Positions 33,973 to 45,117 of a DNA stretch of 64,000 nucleotides are shown piece after piece (position 1 is the first letter of the stretch; each line of letters starts with the position of its first letter). Origin of the DNA: Datura wrightii (lineage: Eukaryota > Streptophyta > Magnoliopsida > Solanales > Solanaceae); NCBI GenBank assembly GCA_035772735.1, contig JASDFA010000003.1, positions 62,678,501-62,742,500 of the forward strand, read 5' to 3'. Position numbers and translations under genes: made by a program. The notes beneath the pieces were generated by a model, which worked only from the letters and a program-made list of their open reading frames with translations, searched no databases and was not told the origin of the DNA.

Positions 33973-35267
33973 TCTAATTAAATCTAGGGGTGATCACAAA
34001 ACAATCATTAAATAATACAAGAAGCAACAAGAGTTGAGGCCTGATAATCATGCAATACTACAATTCACAATGGTTTGAGTATGAAAACTTTATTTGTTGT
34101 CTCATCTATTTAAAATGCGATGTCCATGGTCTTGCGAGTCTCTAAACACAACAAACTAGTCTCACAACAACATCGTTGAGCGGGGATGTGACGTCCTAAT
34201 TTGTGAGCACTTTAATTACGTGGATGTGGTTTACGGGGTTTATGCCCTTGATTATGGACTTTCATACCTCTAATCATTTAACTTGACTTAGCTTCAAAAC
34301 TACTTCTATGAGCGGTGAGGTGACAATTCTATGTCGGAGTCTAGCTATCTTCCCGTTTTATCAACCAAGCAAGGCAAATAAGGTATAATTTCTATCCTAA
34401 CCACGAATCCCATCGTAAAGATAAGAACTTGCTCCCTACATTCTTGTGTTCTATCCTATGTTTACTCTTTTGAGCTTTTACCTAATCTTAACAAGTTTGT
34501 TTTCATGGTGATCAAGCATAAAAACAACAATAATGAAGAATTTAAGACAAAACTACAACTAAAAACTCAAACTAAAGAAGAATTCATGCATTTACAATCA
34601 TATCATGTGGCCTCAACCCTAGAGGAAGGTTTTAGCCACTCATATTCCTAAAATTACTTAGAAACATAATTAAAGCAAAGTACTTACAAGAATAGTTATA
34701 AGAGAATGAAAATTAAGGAACCCTAGGTAGAGTTCATCACTTCTCCCTTCTCTCCTTTCCGTTGTTTTCAAAATATTTCGTGATAATGAATTTAGAAGCT
34801 AAGGATTCAATTTATAATAAGTTGGACAAATGCAAAATTTGGCCTATGGTGAAACAGCTCCATGTCACGCTGTATATCACGGATATTTGCCTCCGTGACA
34901 TGCTGGCTATCGCGAAGATTTGCCTCCGTGACACTCTGTTGTCGCGGATGCTCACTGTTTGGCAGTCCCTGCTCATATAAATTAATTCTTTGCTCCGTGG
35001 CACATTATTGAACGCCACAATGCTTCTCTGTGGCACGAAGTTTACTCCAAATGTCTTTTTTAGCTTGTCTCACCATCCATAATCTGTCCCTTAACATTTA
35101 TCTTAAAGATTAGGACCATTATCTTCACATTGAGCTCCATATATTGGCACTTTCAACCTACAAAGAGAGCAAATCATATTTGTTAGTACATGGCCACAAA
35201 TTACACAAAATACATGAGATTATTCTTAAATTAAGGTACAAACATGGATATAAAATGGGTATAAAAT
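33973..35267 (-). repeat. E9 5' LTR, main part
   Basis: Aligns with about 30113-31375. On the minus strand its final about 170 bp are missing, so it joins the internal ORF region directly, without PBS. The LTR start is beyond the E10 insertion (38088-38124). Palindrome cluster at about 34850-35040. Confidence 0.8.
35263..35267. other. E10 target-site duplication, left
   Basis: AAAAT, repeated exactly at 38088-38092. It matches the uninterrupted E9 LTR around 31375-31381. Confidence 0.85.
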
Positions 35268-36449
35268 TGTTACACCCCATAAATTTTAAATTAATAAATA
35301 GCCTAATGGCATGTTGGTTAAGGGATTTAGAAGGCAAGAAAAAAAAAAGGGAAAAGTCGGTTTTCTTCATATATATCAATAATTTCCAGAAAACAGGGGA
35401 ATATAGATAGGGAAAAGGAAATCCACGACTATTTACATATATTTCTTCTCAATTATGCTATGAAACGTGGTCTAAACTTCGTTTCGGCTTAGATACCGAG
35501 GTATAAAGCTGCACAGAGCAATCCTACGGAGTTGGTTTCATGAAATTTGGCCGGCAAAAGTCGTGCTACCAAGGTAAAGTAAATAGAATTGCTTTAAATT
35601 AGTACCAATGTGTTCCTAGCCTTGTAGTGAGCATTTATCCCTTCTGGACTATCGAGAAATAACAAGTTTTCGACCGTTTTCTGATAAGTCGAAGTTTGGG
35701 ATAAATATATATCAAAAGTGATAATTTCTCCCGGATATTAATGTATTTCGTTCTAATTGATATATATGTAAATGCAGTTGGCAGAAATAGCTGGAGTAAT
35801 GACCGAGCTTCGTCCGTTAGTCGGATAAACCGAGGTTAAGTTATGTAAAGCCAGTTTCTTCGGCAAGTTAGTAGTTTTAGCCTTGTATAGCACAGTAAAC
35901 TCCGTAGTAGAATTCCTGGAGTTGAATGTTGAGTATTGTGCAAGTTCAGTAAATCTGGTTTGCGTTGTTATATCGTACTCAGTCCGAAAGTTAGTAAAGC
36001 ATGCGCCAAAATGGCAAGTTAGCATTCCAGACTTAGTATAGCCCAGTATGTGATTAGCAAGCATGTTTCTAGAATAATATGACAGATATTCAGAATAAGA
36101 GTTAGTAAAGTAAAATCAGACAGTCAGATAGTATCTTGGCTACAGATTAGCCATGCAGTTGGATAAAGATCACAGATTCAGTATAAAGCAGTATGAGAAT
36201 CAGTATAATACAGAAAGAGATCAGAATAAGAAATCAGAATTCAGATAGTATTTTTCAGTTTAAATATGCTTGCTATATATATATATATATGTGCTTATTG
36301 TTTGTTGAGACTTGGTTGTGTTGTGAGGGCACCCTTTTGAGCATCCTCGCAGCCCCTGGGTTGGTAACAGTGTCGCCCACTGAGCGAGTGGGTTTACGTC
36401 ACTCAAAGGAGTGGCATGCCATCCCCAGTTTGGACGAATATGGGATGAA

Positions 36450-37038
36450 GCTTTCCCCATATCAGGCTGATCAGCATTATAGTACAGATAGCCCTCTTGG
36501 CGCAAGCGCCCAGGGAACAGACTCAGATACAGTTACAGTTACAAATATAGTATAGGATTCCTTTGGACTCAGACACAGTTATTTATATCAGAGGACATAG
36601 CCCGAGTTGGAGACCTAGGGGGCCGACAGAGGTGCTCGTAGTTAGCAGATGAGTGGAGTGACTTATTTTTGGCTGGTTTTGACCCGGGTAGGGGTATATA
36701 GATTGTTTTCTTGCTTGGCGCCATCCGGCTTATGAGGGTTGGTATTGGATCTTGTTTTCTATATATATATATATATATATGTATTTATGTGCTATATATT
36801 AGTTAATAGACAGAAGGCCGCCGCGTCTACAGGTACGCTCCTTCCCTATCATAGCAAAGAAAGTCTGATTCAGTTCATATCAGTTCTTACAGATTCAGTT
36901 ATCTCCTGCTATTCAAAATTGCTAGTTATGTTATTTGTATTTAGTTGTATCCAGTTGCTTTGCATACTCAGTACCAGTGGTACTGACACCCGTGGGGGCG
37001 CTGCATTGCTTTCCTGCAGGTACACATAGATGAGGATC
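36450..37038 (+). repeat. Tandem duplication within E10, unit 1
   Basis: A 589-bp unit beginning GCTTTCCCCATATCAGGCTG, repeated directly at 37039-37617 with a few percent differences. It contains an (AT)n tract at 36761-36780. Confidence 0.88.
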
Positions 37039-37617
37039 GCTTTCCCCATATCAGGCTGATTAGCATTACAATACAGATAGCCTTGTTGTGCGCAAGCACC
37101 TAGGGAACAGATTCAGATATAGTTACAGTTACAGATACAGTATAGGAGTCCTCCGGACTCAAACACAGTTATTTATATTAGAGGCCATAGCCCGAGCTGG
37201 AGACCTAGGGGGCCGACAGAGGTGCTCGTAGTTAGCAGATGAGTGGAGTGACTTATTTTTGGTTGGTTTTGACCCGGGTAGGGGTATATAGATTGTTTGC
37301 TTACTTGGCGCCATCCGGCTTATGGGGGTTGGTATTGGCTCTTGTTTGCTATATATATATATGTATTTATGTGCTATATATTAGTTAATAGATAGTAGGC
37401 CACCGCGTCTATAGGTACGCTCCTGCCCTATCATAGCACAGAAAGTCTGATTCAGTTCATATCAGTTTTTACAGATTCAGTTATCTCCTGCTATTCAGAA
37501 TTTCTAGTTATGTTATTTGTATTCAGTTGTATCCAGTTGCTTTGCATACTCAGTACCAGTGGTACTGACGCCCGTGGGGGTGCTGCATTGCTTGCCTGCA
37601 GGTACACATAGACGAGG
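37039..37617 (+). repeat. Tandem duplication within E10, unit 2
   Basis: Second copy, about 579 bp, with a shorter (AT)n tract (about 37350-37364), which accounts for part of the length difference. Confidence 0.88.
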
Positions 37618-38087
37618 AGTCGATCCCTCGTGATCCAGTCAGCAGAGTTATCAGCTCCTATCCTCCGGAGCAGACAGTCGGAGGTTGTTCCTATTTCCTT
37701 TTTGATTACAGTTTGGGTAGGTCGGGGCCCTGTCCCGACCATTCTATTATTACTTCCTAGAGGCTTGCAGTCTGATGTTTCCCTGTGGTGGTGGAGCTGG
37801 TCGTGTGGGGTCGTGCATGTATATATGTGTTTAGTTGTTGATGTTGGCCGCGTGGGGCCTTCTTCTGGTTATAGTTAGTGACCTTGTCGGTCACAAATGT
37901 GAATAGCAGTTGCTTTAGATTATAGTGTCATCGTTCTGGTTAGTTGTTGTGCATTGCAGGTGGCTATAGGCCTAATCGGCCGGGGGCTGTATTTACAGCC
38001 GCTATATAGCCGACTCGTTTCTTGAAATAGAGCCAGAGTCTAGCAGGCACCAGGTGCCCGTCATACCCCCCAAGGTGTGGTGTGACA

Positions 38088-38124
38088 AAAATAGTACTTG
38101 GGTGTATAAATATGCCTAAGATCA
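38088..38124 (-). repeat. E9 5' LTR, tip beyond E10
   Basis: Begins with the AAAAT duplication and ends with CCTAAGATCA, the complement of the LTR start. It completes the LTR interrupted by E10. Confidence 0.75.
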
Positions 38125-39324
38125 CCTATGAAATGTAGGTTGCAAACGTATGATCCTGTCAGGAGTACGGTCTAGACCGGCGAGACACTTGCGCCCCGCG
38201 GATGGGCACATGTGAAACGCAGGTGCCTCGCAAGTAAGGCCGTGCTGTAGAGGCTAAAATGGTCCAGATTTGACACAAAGGAATTATGGAATCTGATGAG
38301 GGCAAAATGGAAAGAAAATGCAAAAGAAAAGAGGAGCAGACTTTCCCTAATTGACACACCTTTTGTAGAGAATAGAAGATTCATAGAGTGTACTTTTCAT
38401 ATTGTATTGTTTTGAATTTCTAGAGAGAGAAAAAGAGAGAGAGCATTTCTTCATCTTCTTCTTCCACCTTAATGTAAAATCCTCCATCGAAGAACAACTT
38501 TGAGCTTGAAATTTACTCTTGTTGATGAATGATATGGATTTATTTATTATTATAATCTTTTTTTCTTCATCAATGAGTAGATAAACATCTTGCTATCTGT
38601 GTGTGCATGATAGGGGCTAAATTGGATTGGGTGTTGCTAGTTTACTCTTAGACTTACATATTTAGCATAAATATATTGTTTTCTTGAAATTATAATTGAA
38701 TTATCTATAGTTTCAAATATGGGTTGTGTTTATTTATCTTATTGTTTTGTTGAAAGAGGGGAATAGAATTTGGGTGAGAAAATAATGGTGGTATTTGGGT
38801 CTTGATTGTGTGGGTTGGTCTAGAGATAGCCAAAATCGATTGTCATATGCCCATTAAAGAATTGAGGCTAGACATAGCCAATTCTTTCCCATGTGTCGTT
38901 GATGTTTATGGGACCTTGGAGTTTGAGAAAACCCGAGGAAAAAGATACTCAAGTGGTTGAGAACCATAGAGTATCACCTTGTCCATGACTGTTTATCCTT
39001 GTATGTAATGCTTTGAATTGCTAGTTATCCCCAATCCTTCTAGTGCCCCGTTAATAGCACATCCCTAGTCATTACACATATTGTTACTTCAATGTTGGTT
39101 GCCTTGTTGATAGGTTGTTGAGTTAAATCAAATTGTGATCCTACTTTTCCCCAACATTTACTTTTTTAATTTTAATGCAATGATGCAATTTAGTTCAGAT
39201 CGATAGACAAATTTTGTGCCATCATTTGCTATTCCCTATAGATTTGACCCCAACTCACGAGTTGGGTAATTATATTGCAATGACTATTTACTCTTTCTCC
39301 TAGGAGGAGTAGGTTTAGATGTCA
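38125..39324 (+). repeat. Probable E8 5' LTR (start undefined)
   Basis: It ends GTTTAGATGTCA just before the PBS, and holds hairpin words (ATGTGAAACGCAGGT at about 38209) followed by AG-rich leader-like sequence near 38430. I have no second copy to define its start. It may begin left of E9. No gene seen. Confidence 0.5.
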
Positions 39325-39331
39325 TCCATTT

Positions 39332-39349
39332 TGGCGGTGTTGCCGGGGA
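39332..39349 (+). other. E8 primer-binding site (tRNA-Asp type)
   Basis: TGGCGGTGTTGCCGGGGA, 7 bases after the LTR end. Confidence 0.8.
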
Positions 39350-39454
39350 ATGGATTAGAGAGCCCCAAGTTGTTGTTGATTTGATTTTATTAAGCATCTT
39401 GTGTTTTATTTTTACATTTGTTGTTGTTTTTTGGTGTCTCATTAGGCTGACTGA

Positions 39455-41175
39455 TATGAGCCAACACTCTCAACAGGGTTCTGTGGATGGCCACATGGAC
39501 CCGAGGATGATAGTCCAATGATGCCCGACATAGCATGTGTCATTCGCCTACCATCCATGGTGGGAAATACGGTGTTTCATGTGACCAGCATGATGTTGCA
39601 CTTGCTACAAATGAAAGGACTCTTTGGACGACAATTGAGTGAGGATGCTAATCGACATCTTCAAAATTTCCTTGAGATATGCAAACCTTTAAAAATTACC
39701 AATATTAGCCAAGAATCAAATAGACTAAGGATCTTCCCATTTTCCTTGATGGGAAAAGCTACCATGTGGCTAGAGGAGCTTCCTCTAGGGTGTATTACTT
39801 AGTTGAAGGAATAGACATGAGCTTTCTTAGGTAGGTTCCTTTCATCGAGGATGTTACAGATGAGAGATGACATTACCAACTTTAGGCAAATTCCAGGTGA
39901 ACTCTCACATTAAGCATGACTATGGATCAATAAGAAAGTGGCCTTATGTCCAAACCACGGTCTATCGGATGGAGTGCTACTCAAAGTTTTTATCAATCAT
40001 TGGATTTCATTAACAAGTTAGTGGCCAATAACTTAGCCGGTGGATCCCTCATGGTCCAATCTTATGGGATAGTGAAAGGTCTTTTGGATAGAATCACCAA
40101 AACAAATCAAGCCTGGCACACTAGGGACACTGAAGTACCCTCAAGTGGTGCTAGTTTAAGTCTTGAAACTTCGGAGATGAGGAAAAGAGATGAAGAGAGA
40201 GATAAGACCCTAGATAAGATGATGACCCATCTCAAACTAATGACAAAGCATGTTATAGGAATTGGGTCCAAAAATGTCAAGGATGTGGGGACTCAAGGAC
40301 CCATGCAATATAAGAATGAAGCTTCACCACCAAGGTATGAGGAAGAGTGTCAATTCATGGCAGGTCAAATACATGGTTCTCTCCTAGGATATCAAGGTGC
40401 CAACTAAGGCCCTTGGCACCCATGGGAAGAGAATCAAGGTTGGAAAAACCGCGAGAACCAAGGTTTAGTTGATAGAAATGAAAGATGAGGAAATTGTGAG
40501 CCAAACCACGATGGGGAACATTAACACAGAAGCTCAAACCCATATGTTTCCCCTCCTAAGCCTTAAAACTCCAAAATGCAACCTGTAGTGAGCAATGTTG
40601 GCAACTCCAAGATTGAGGAAATATTGGCTAGAGTGTTGAAAAAGGTTGAATCTATGGATAGCAGGGTAAAAGAGATAAAAGGGGAGGTGTCTAACCTCAC
40701 CCAAATAGTGAGTTCATATTCATCTTCTATTAAACATTTGGAAGCTCAAATGAACCACTTATCTACTCAAATGAACCCCTGAATGAAAGGGACCCTTGCA
40801 AGTGATACAATTCCTAATCCCAAGAAGGACAATTATTGCATGGTCATTGTCACAAGAAGTAGGAATGTCTTGGCTAATGAGGGTGTTAAGCCCAAAAATG
40901 TTGTTGAGCCCAAAACAAAAAGAGATGTGAGTGATGAAGTTCCAAAAGCACTAGATGATATTGATGAAACAAAAGAACTTGATGAGGGGGGAATTGATAT
41001 TGACCCCGAAAAGGCTATTTAGGAGAAAGAAAACAAGGAGCCTTCAACTGAAATGGGCCAAGAGCCTAGAATTCCACCTCCTTATCCCCAGCGGTTGGTA
41101 AAAAAGAAGGAGGCCAACTAGTTTTAGAAATTTGTTGAGATGTTTAGCAAGTTGTCCATAAACATATCATTGGTG
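39455..41175 (+). pseudogene. E8 gag
   Basis: A first ATG (39455, MSQHSQQGSVDGHMDP) soon meets a stop. The core follows in a shifted frame (39518-39802): LFGRQLSEDANRHLQNFLEI, NRLRIFPFSLMGKATMWLEEL. From 39946 one frame leads through FINKLVANNLAGGSLM and a coiled coil (VLKKVESMDSRVKEIKGEV, 40630-40780), the GTLASDTIPNPKKD segment and PPPYPQRLVKKK. It differs from the E1/E4 gag, so E8 belongs to a separate subfamily. Several stops and at least one frameshift. Confidence 0.82.
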
Positions 41176-41190
41176 GATGCATTTCTTTAG

Positions 41191-41796
41191 ATGCCTAGCT
41201 ATGCAAAGTTTATGAAGAAATTGCTAAAGAAGAAAAAAGTTGTGAATGCAGGCACCGGTGAAGTGACGCATCATTGTAGTGCCGTGATGGCGAGCAATCT
41301 TGCTCCCAAAAGAGAGAACCCCGGAGCTTTTACCATTACTTGCACCATTGGATTTTGCATTTTCAGAAAGGCTTTATGTGATCTAGGTGCAAGCATAAAT
41401 TTGATGCCTCTTTTCATTTTGAACAAGTTAGGTTTGGGAAATACCAAGGATGCTACTATGAGGCTATTGATGGCAGACAGGTCTATCAAGAAACCCGTGG
41501 GAGTGTTAGAAGATGTCTTGGTCTAAGTGGACAAATTTATCCTTTCATCCGACTTTGACGTATTGGATTGCGACATGGATATCAAGCTGCCCATCATTTT
41601 AGGGCACCCATTACTAGCCACGGGTAGAGCATTGGTGGATATGGAGTTAGGAGAGCTGAAGTTTAGACTAGGTGGTCACAAAGTCACCTTCAATTTATGT
41701 CAACCGGGAAAGCCCACCAATGAATGCAAGGTGATTGTGGTCCTCAATGAAGAGGAGGAACAAGACAAAGTTTGTGAGATTGAGATGGATTCGTAG
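41191..41796 (+). pseudogene. E8 protease
   Basis: One frame with a single TAA (41524-41526). It begins MPSYAKFMKKLLKKK, then KALCDLGASINLMPLFIL (active site), MADRSIKKPVGVLEDVLV, FILSSDFDVLDCDMD and LPIILGHPLLATGRALVD. It ends about 80 residues later at a stop, with an acidic tail. No RT follows. Confidence 0.88.
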
Positions 41797-41863
41797 GATG
41801 ATCCTCAGGAGTATTAATAATTTTCAAGGTTTCCATCATGCCACGATGTTAAATAAGGCACTT

Positions 41864-41881
41864 CTTGGGAGGCAACCCAAG
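41864..41881. other. Conserved stem-loop after E8 protease
   Basis: CTTGGGAGGCAACCCAAG, exact complement of the E4 element at 24686-24703 and at the same place relative to the coding region. Confidence 0.65.
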
Positions 41882-41974
41882 TGTTTTTATTTTGATGTTT
41901 TGATGTTTGTTTTTGTTTTAATTTTGTAGGAACATTGGATGAGAATCAAGTAAAAGAAAAATAGGGCAAGCCCT

Positions 41975-42268
41975 TTGTGATACCTGCAAAATGCAGGCAT
42001 TCATGCGCGAAATGCAACCCAATCGTGGAAGAGAACTAGAAAGATTGGATGAAAAACAAGCCTTTCTGTACCTCACCTGCGAAACACAGGTCTGGTGCAA
42101 CCCATAGTCAGAATACTTGGGAAAATAAGGAGAAAAAGGGTAATAAATAGTGAACCACCTGGGAAACGCAGGTGGCAATCTGCGAAGCGCAAGTCAAGCG
42201 CAGTTCATAAGCAAATCACTGGGCAAAATGAGGGCCACTTGCGCTTGGAACTGCAAAATGCAGGTATA
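41975..42268. repeat. Hairpin cluster of ACCTGC..GCAGGT words in E8
   Basis: Words such as ACCTGCAAAATGCAGGC, ACCTGCGAAACACAGGT, ACCTGGGAAACGCAGGT and CTGCAAAATGCAGGT, each able to form a short hairpin. Further copies lie beyond E11 (43884-43912) and at 44756-44990. Confidence 0.7.
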
Positions 42269-42274
42269 CACCTA

Positions 42275-43883
42275 TGATGTCGCCCAAGTGCACCGAAGCG
42301 CACGTGGTCATCAAGTAATATATAATTGGAATCCCCGATTATCGTACCTACAGAGACTTGTTAGTCAATCATTATAAGGTTATTATTTTATTTTTCTATT
42401 CTAACAAAACAGTTGAAATAGGGAATGGTTTGGGAAATTAAACTACTAAAAACTTCAAATGTAAAATTAACTAAAATGATTGCAAGCTTGGTTTTACTTT
42501 GATGATGATGAAAATCTAGGAAAATGACACTTGTTCTGTTTCAGGTTGAGTTTTCAAGACGCGATTATACCAGAATGATTCTTCTTATCATTGTTAGTTG
42601 CAAGTTACTATCCCATGCCTTGCCACTATCCCTAGCCTCCGAGGATATTTCATTAACCCTAACGCCTATATCCCTATGGTCGCAGGAGAAACATGAAATG
42701 ATGATTATGCCTACTTTTATTTCAAGTAAAGAGGGTTGAAGGGTATATTCTTATCCTCAACAACAACTTCTATTCTCTCACCAATGGGTTTGAGGGTCTT
42801 TGAATTCCTATTTTGTATGTACCTTTCACCCTTCTGATTCCTTTTCCCAAGTTCAATCAAATCCAACGGATTTACTTATAAGGTGATCAGTCTTCAATAA
42901 GAAATTAATACAAGTAAATACAAACAAACACTAAAGAAGAATCGAAACTAGATTAAATCAGTCTTTCAAAAAATCAACATATCCAGCATGGCCAAAACCC
43001 TAGAGTATGAGTTTAGCCACTCATAGAGAAATATAAAAATGAATACTTAATCATCATCATTCGAAATAAAATAGTAAAGAAGAGAAGAAACCTAGTTTAG
43101 AACTTTGTCTTCCTTCCAAACGACTTACAAGCCTCCACAAATGAAATACAGAGTGTAAAAATGAGCGAAAACTCTGTAACAAACAACCTAGAAGTTCTAT
43201 TTATAGTTGAGCCTTCAAATGAGGCTTCTAACCTCCAACACTTAGCACTACAATCAGAAATTTCACCTTGAAACAGGTCTAGCATGCCGCCCTCACCATC
43301 TCAACACAGAGTTAGGAAATTTCCAGTAGTTTCAGCTTTGGGATTGACCTAGTATGCCGCTAACTTAGCAAGGACACCAATTTTTCTACACTTCTAGCAC
43401 CTCTGGCGTGCCACTCTCACCATAGTACCAGAGTGTTAGTCAAATTCTTGCACATTAGGACCCTTCTGGCATGTGACTTCCTCTTTCACACCAGAATTTT
43501 GGGATTTTTCTCTAAGTCAGGGAAGCTCTGGGGCTCTACACCCACCATATCACCAAGGTGTTGAATAAACATCCTCTAAAGTTAATGACTTAGCACGGGG
43601 CACCATCCATAACACCAAAAATGATGAAATTCTCTCATAGAGTTGAGGGTCGGGCGCTAGCCATATCCCCTGAACCTTCTTCTTAGCTTCTCAAACCTTT
43701 AACCTTGGTTCATTTTGAGTCCTTTTACCTTGGTTTCCTACTCAAAACACCTCAAGTCATTTGATAGCATACAAATCACACAAACATATGCATTTATGCA
43801 TATTTTTAAGGATTATGAACTCAAAACAAGGTAAAAGATGGGCAAAAGCATGGAAAATGGGCATAGAAATATGGCCAACATCA
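42275..43883 (-). mobile_element. E11: solo LTR of an Athila-like element
   Basis: 1609 bp, TGATGTCGCC..GGCCAACATCA, flanked by perfect ACCTA duplications (42270-42274 and 43884-43888). On the minus strand TATAAATAG lies at 43205-43197, preceded by a cluster of CTGGCGTGCC/CATGCCGCC-like words (43275-43530). No internal region, so it is a solo LTR inside E8. Confidence 0.85.
43197..43205 (-). promoter_or_regulatory. TATA box of E11
   Basis: TATAAATAG on the minus strand, in the same relation to the repeat cluster as in E1 and E4. Confidence 0.55.
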
Positions 43884-44175
43884 ACCTACGGTCATAGGTC
43901 TAGCGTAGGTGCGGGTAAGTACTTTCATTTAATATATTGACCAACCTGTTGACTGATCCGACTCATGGCCAATCCATCCGGTTGAAAGTCTTTTTCACTT
44001 CCCAAAAAATTACCTTTTCTTCAACTTTTCACCTTACCCAAATACTTCCTCTCTCTTCCTAATAACCCCTAAATCAATCACCCCTCCATCTTTCCCATGA
44101 CAGAACTTTCCCACATATTCATCTTCCCCATTGACCACCCATTAAAACTACCAATCACTTCAACTTCCATCCACC

Positions 44176-44182
44176 TATAAAA
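44176..44182 (+). promoter_or_regulatory. Candidate internal promoter of the E8 3' gene
   Basis: TATAAAA followed by a CT-rich leader (about 44185-44235), about 0.9 kb upstream of the 3' gene and 5' of a donor-like site at 44325. The context looks like an ordinary plant Pol II promoter. Confidence 0.45.
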
Positions 44183-44324
44183 CCCACCTTCCTTTACCAT
44201 TTATTCACCTCACTATCTCTCCCTACAGTTTCCCTAAAGAAAAAAGAAGTCAAGTTTTTGGGTTAGCCATTGTTACACAAGCTTTCGAGTTCATAATCTC
44301 TTTGCTTTTCCTTCTGCTCACTTG

Positions 44325-45117
44325 GTATGTATGCTTATTATTCTTGTTTTTTTGGTATTTGAAGATTACTAGTACAAAAGAAAGCATGCTAATTTCAGAA
44401 CTTTCTTAACCCATTTTCCCCATTACCCATTTTACATTCTTCACTTTATCAAATAATTTTTCTTACTGTAGGTATGGAGGGAGAGTAAACATTGCATAAT
44501 GTGGGTTTGGTTTTTTATTTTCATGATGTTTCTATATGAGTTTATTTTTTTAAATCATAGTTGGAGGTGAAGTCTGAGTAACCCTATATGCTTGAAATGC
44601 ATGATTTTCCTGATGATAGATAGGTTGACGTCTTTCTTAAGGGAAAATCATCATTTTTATTCTCTTGTGTTGCTTGTAATGGGCAAAAATGTCATGTATG
44701 AGTGATTTGAGTAATTCTTTTTTAGTGTTTGGAAGAAAACTAGGCTTTTGACATACACCTGCGAGTCGTAGGTCGGGTTTTGTGAAATGCAGGCTGAGGC
44801 GCAAGTGTAGTTTGAGGCTTCAGGCCACTGCCACCCACCTGCACTTCACCTATGAGCCACGAATCATGACCTGCAAGATGCAGGTTCAGAACAGGTACAG
44901 GTCTAGTTGGCCTAATTTTCTGCCTCCCTCCTGCGACTCACATGCGGTTTGTGAGTCTCCACCTGCGTTTTGCAGGTGCAGCGCAAGTGTGCCCAGAGGT
45001 AATTTTTAACTTGAAAACATCCAACTTGTAGATTTTTTTCTTATCTTAGTTTATTGGTTTCTTTTACTTTCATATTATAAAAAAGGGTAGCTTGTTGCAC
45101 TAAAATTATTTTTACAG
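44325..45117 (+). other. Candidate intron upstream of the E8 3' gene
   Basis: Donor-like TTG/GTATGT at 44325 and acceptor-like TATTTTTACAG ending at 45117; AT-rich between. It contains hairpin words at 44756-44990. It parallels the candidate intron of E1 (4617-3996). Confidence 0.5.

Larger units (their letters stand above)
35268..38087 (+). mobile_element. E10: solo LTR of a Tekay-like element with internal tandem duplication
   Basis: Starts TGTTACACCCC and ends GGTGTGACA, bounded by perfect AAAAT duplications. It has no PBS, gag or pol. CGGGGCCCTGTCCCGACC at about 37724-37741 resembles the E2 and E5 LTRs. Short ORFs within it are not genes. It presumably formed by recombination between the LTRs of a full element. 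Confidence 0.88.
29939..38124 (-). mobile_element. E9: reduced Athila-like element, interrupted by E10
   Basis: A 3' LTR (29939-31414), about 2.6 kb of internal sequence, and a second LTR (33973-35267 plus 38088-38124) lacking its last about 170 bp, the PBS and any gag. The internal part holds the non-coding region shared with E1 and E4 and one ORF. E10 inserted into the right LTR. Confidence 0.8.

Noticed and set aside
36193..37029. ORFs of 96-120 codons as genes
   Set aside because: They lie wholly within the E10 solo LTR and its tandem duplication and have no domain similarity that I can see.
29934..38129. Target duplication for E9 (TTTAT versus CCTAT)
   Set aside because: Only three of five bases agree and the left LTR boundary is uncertain, so I do not claim it.
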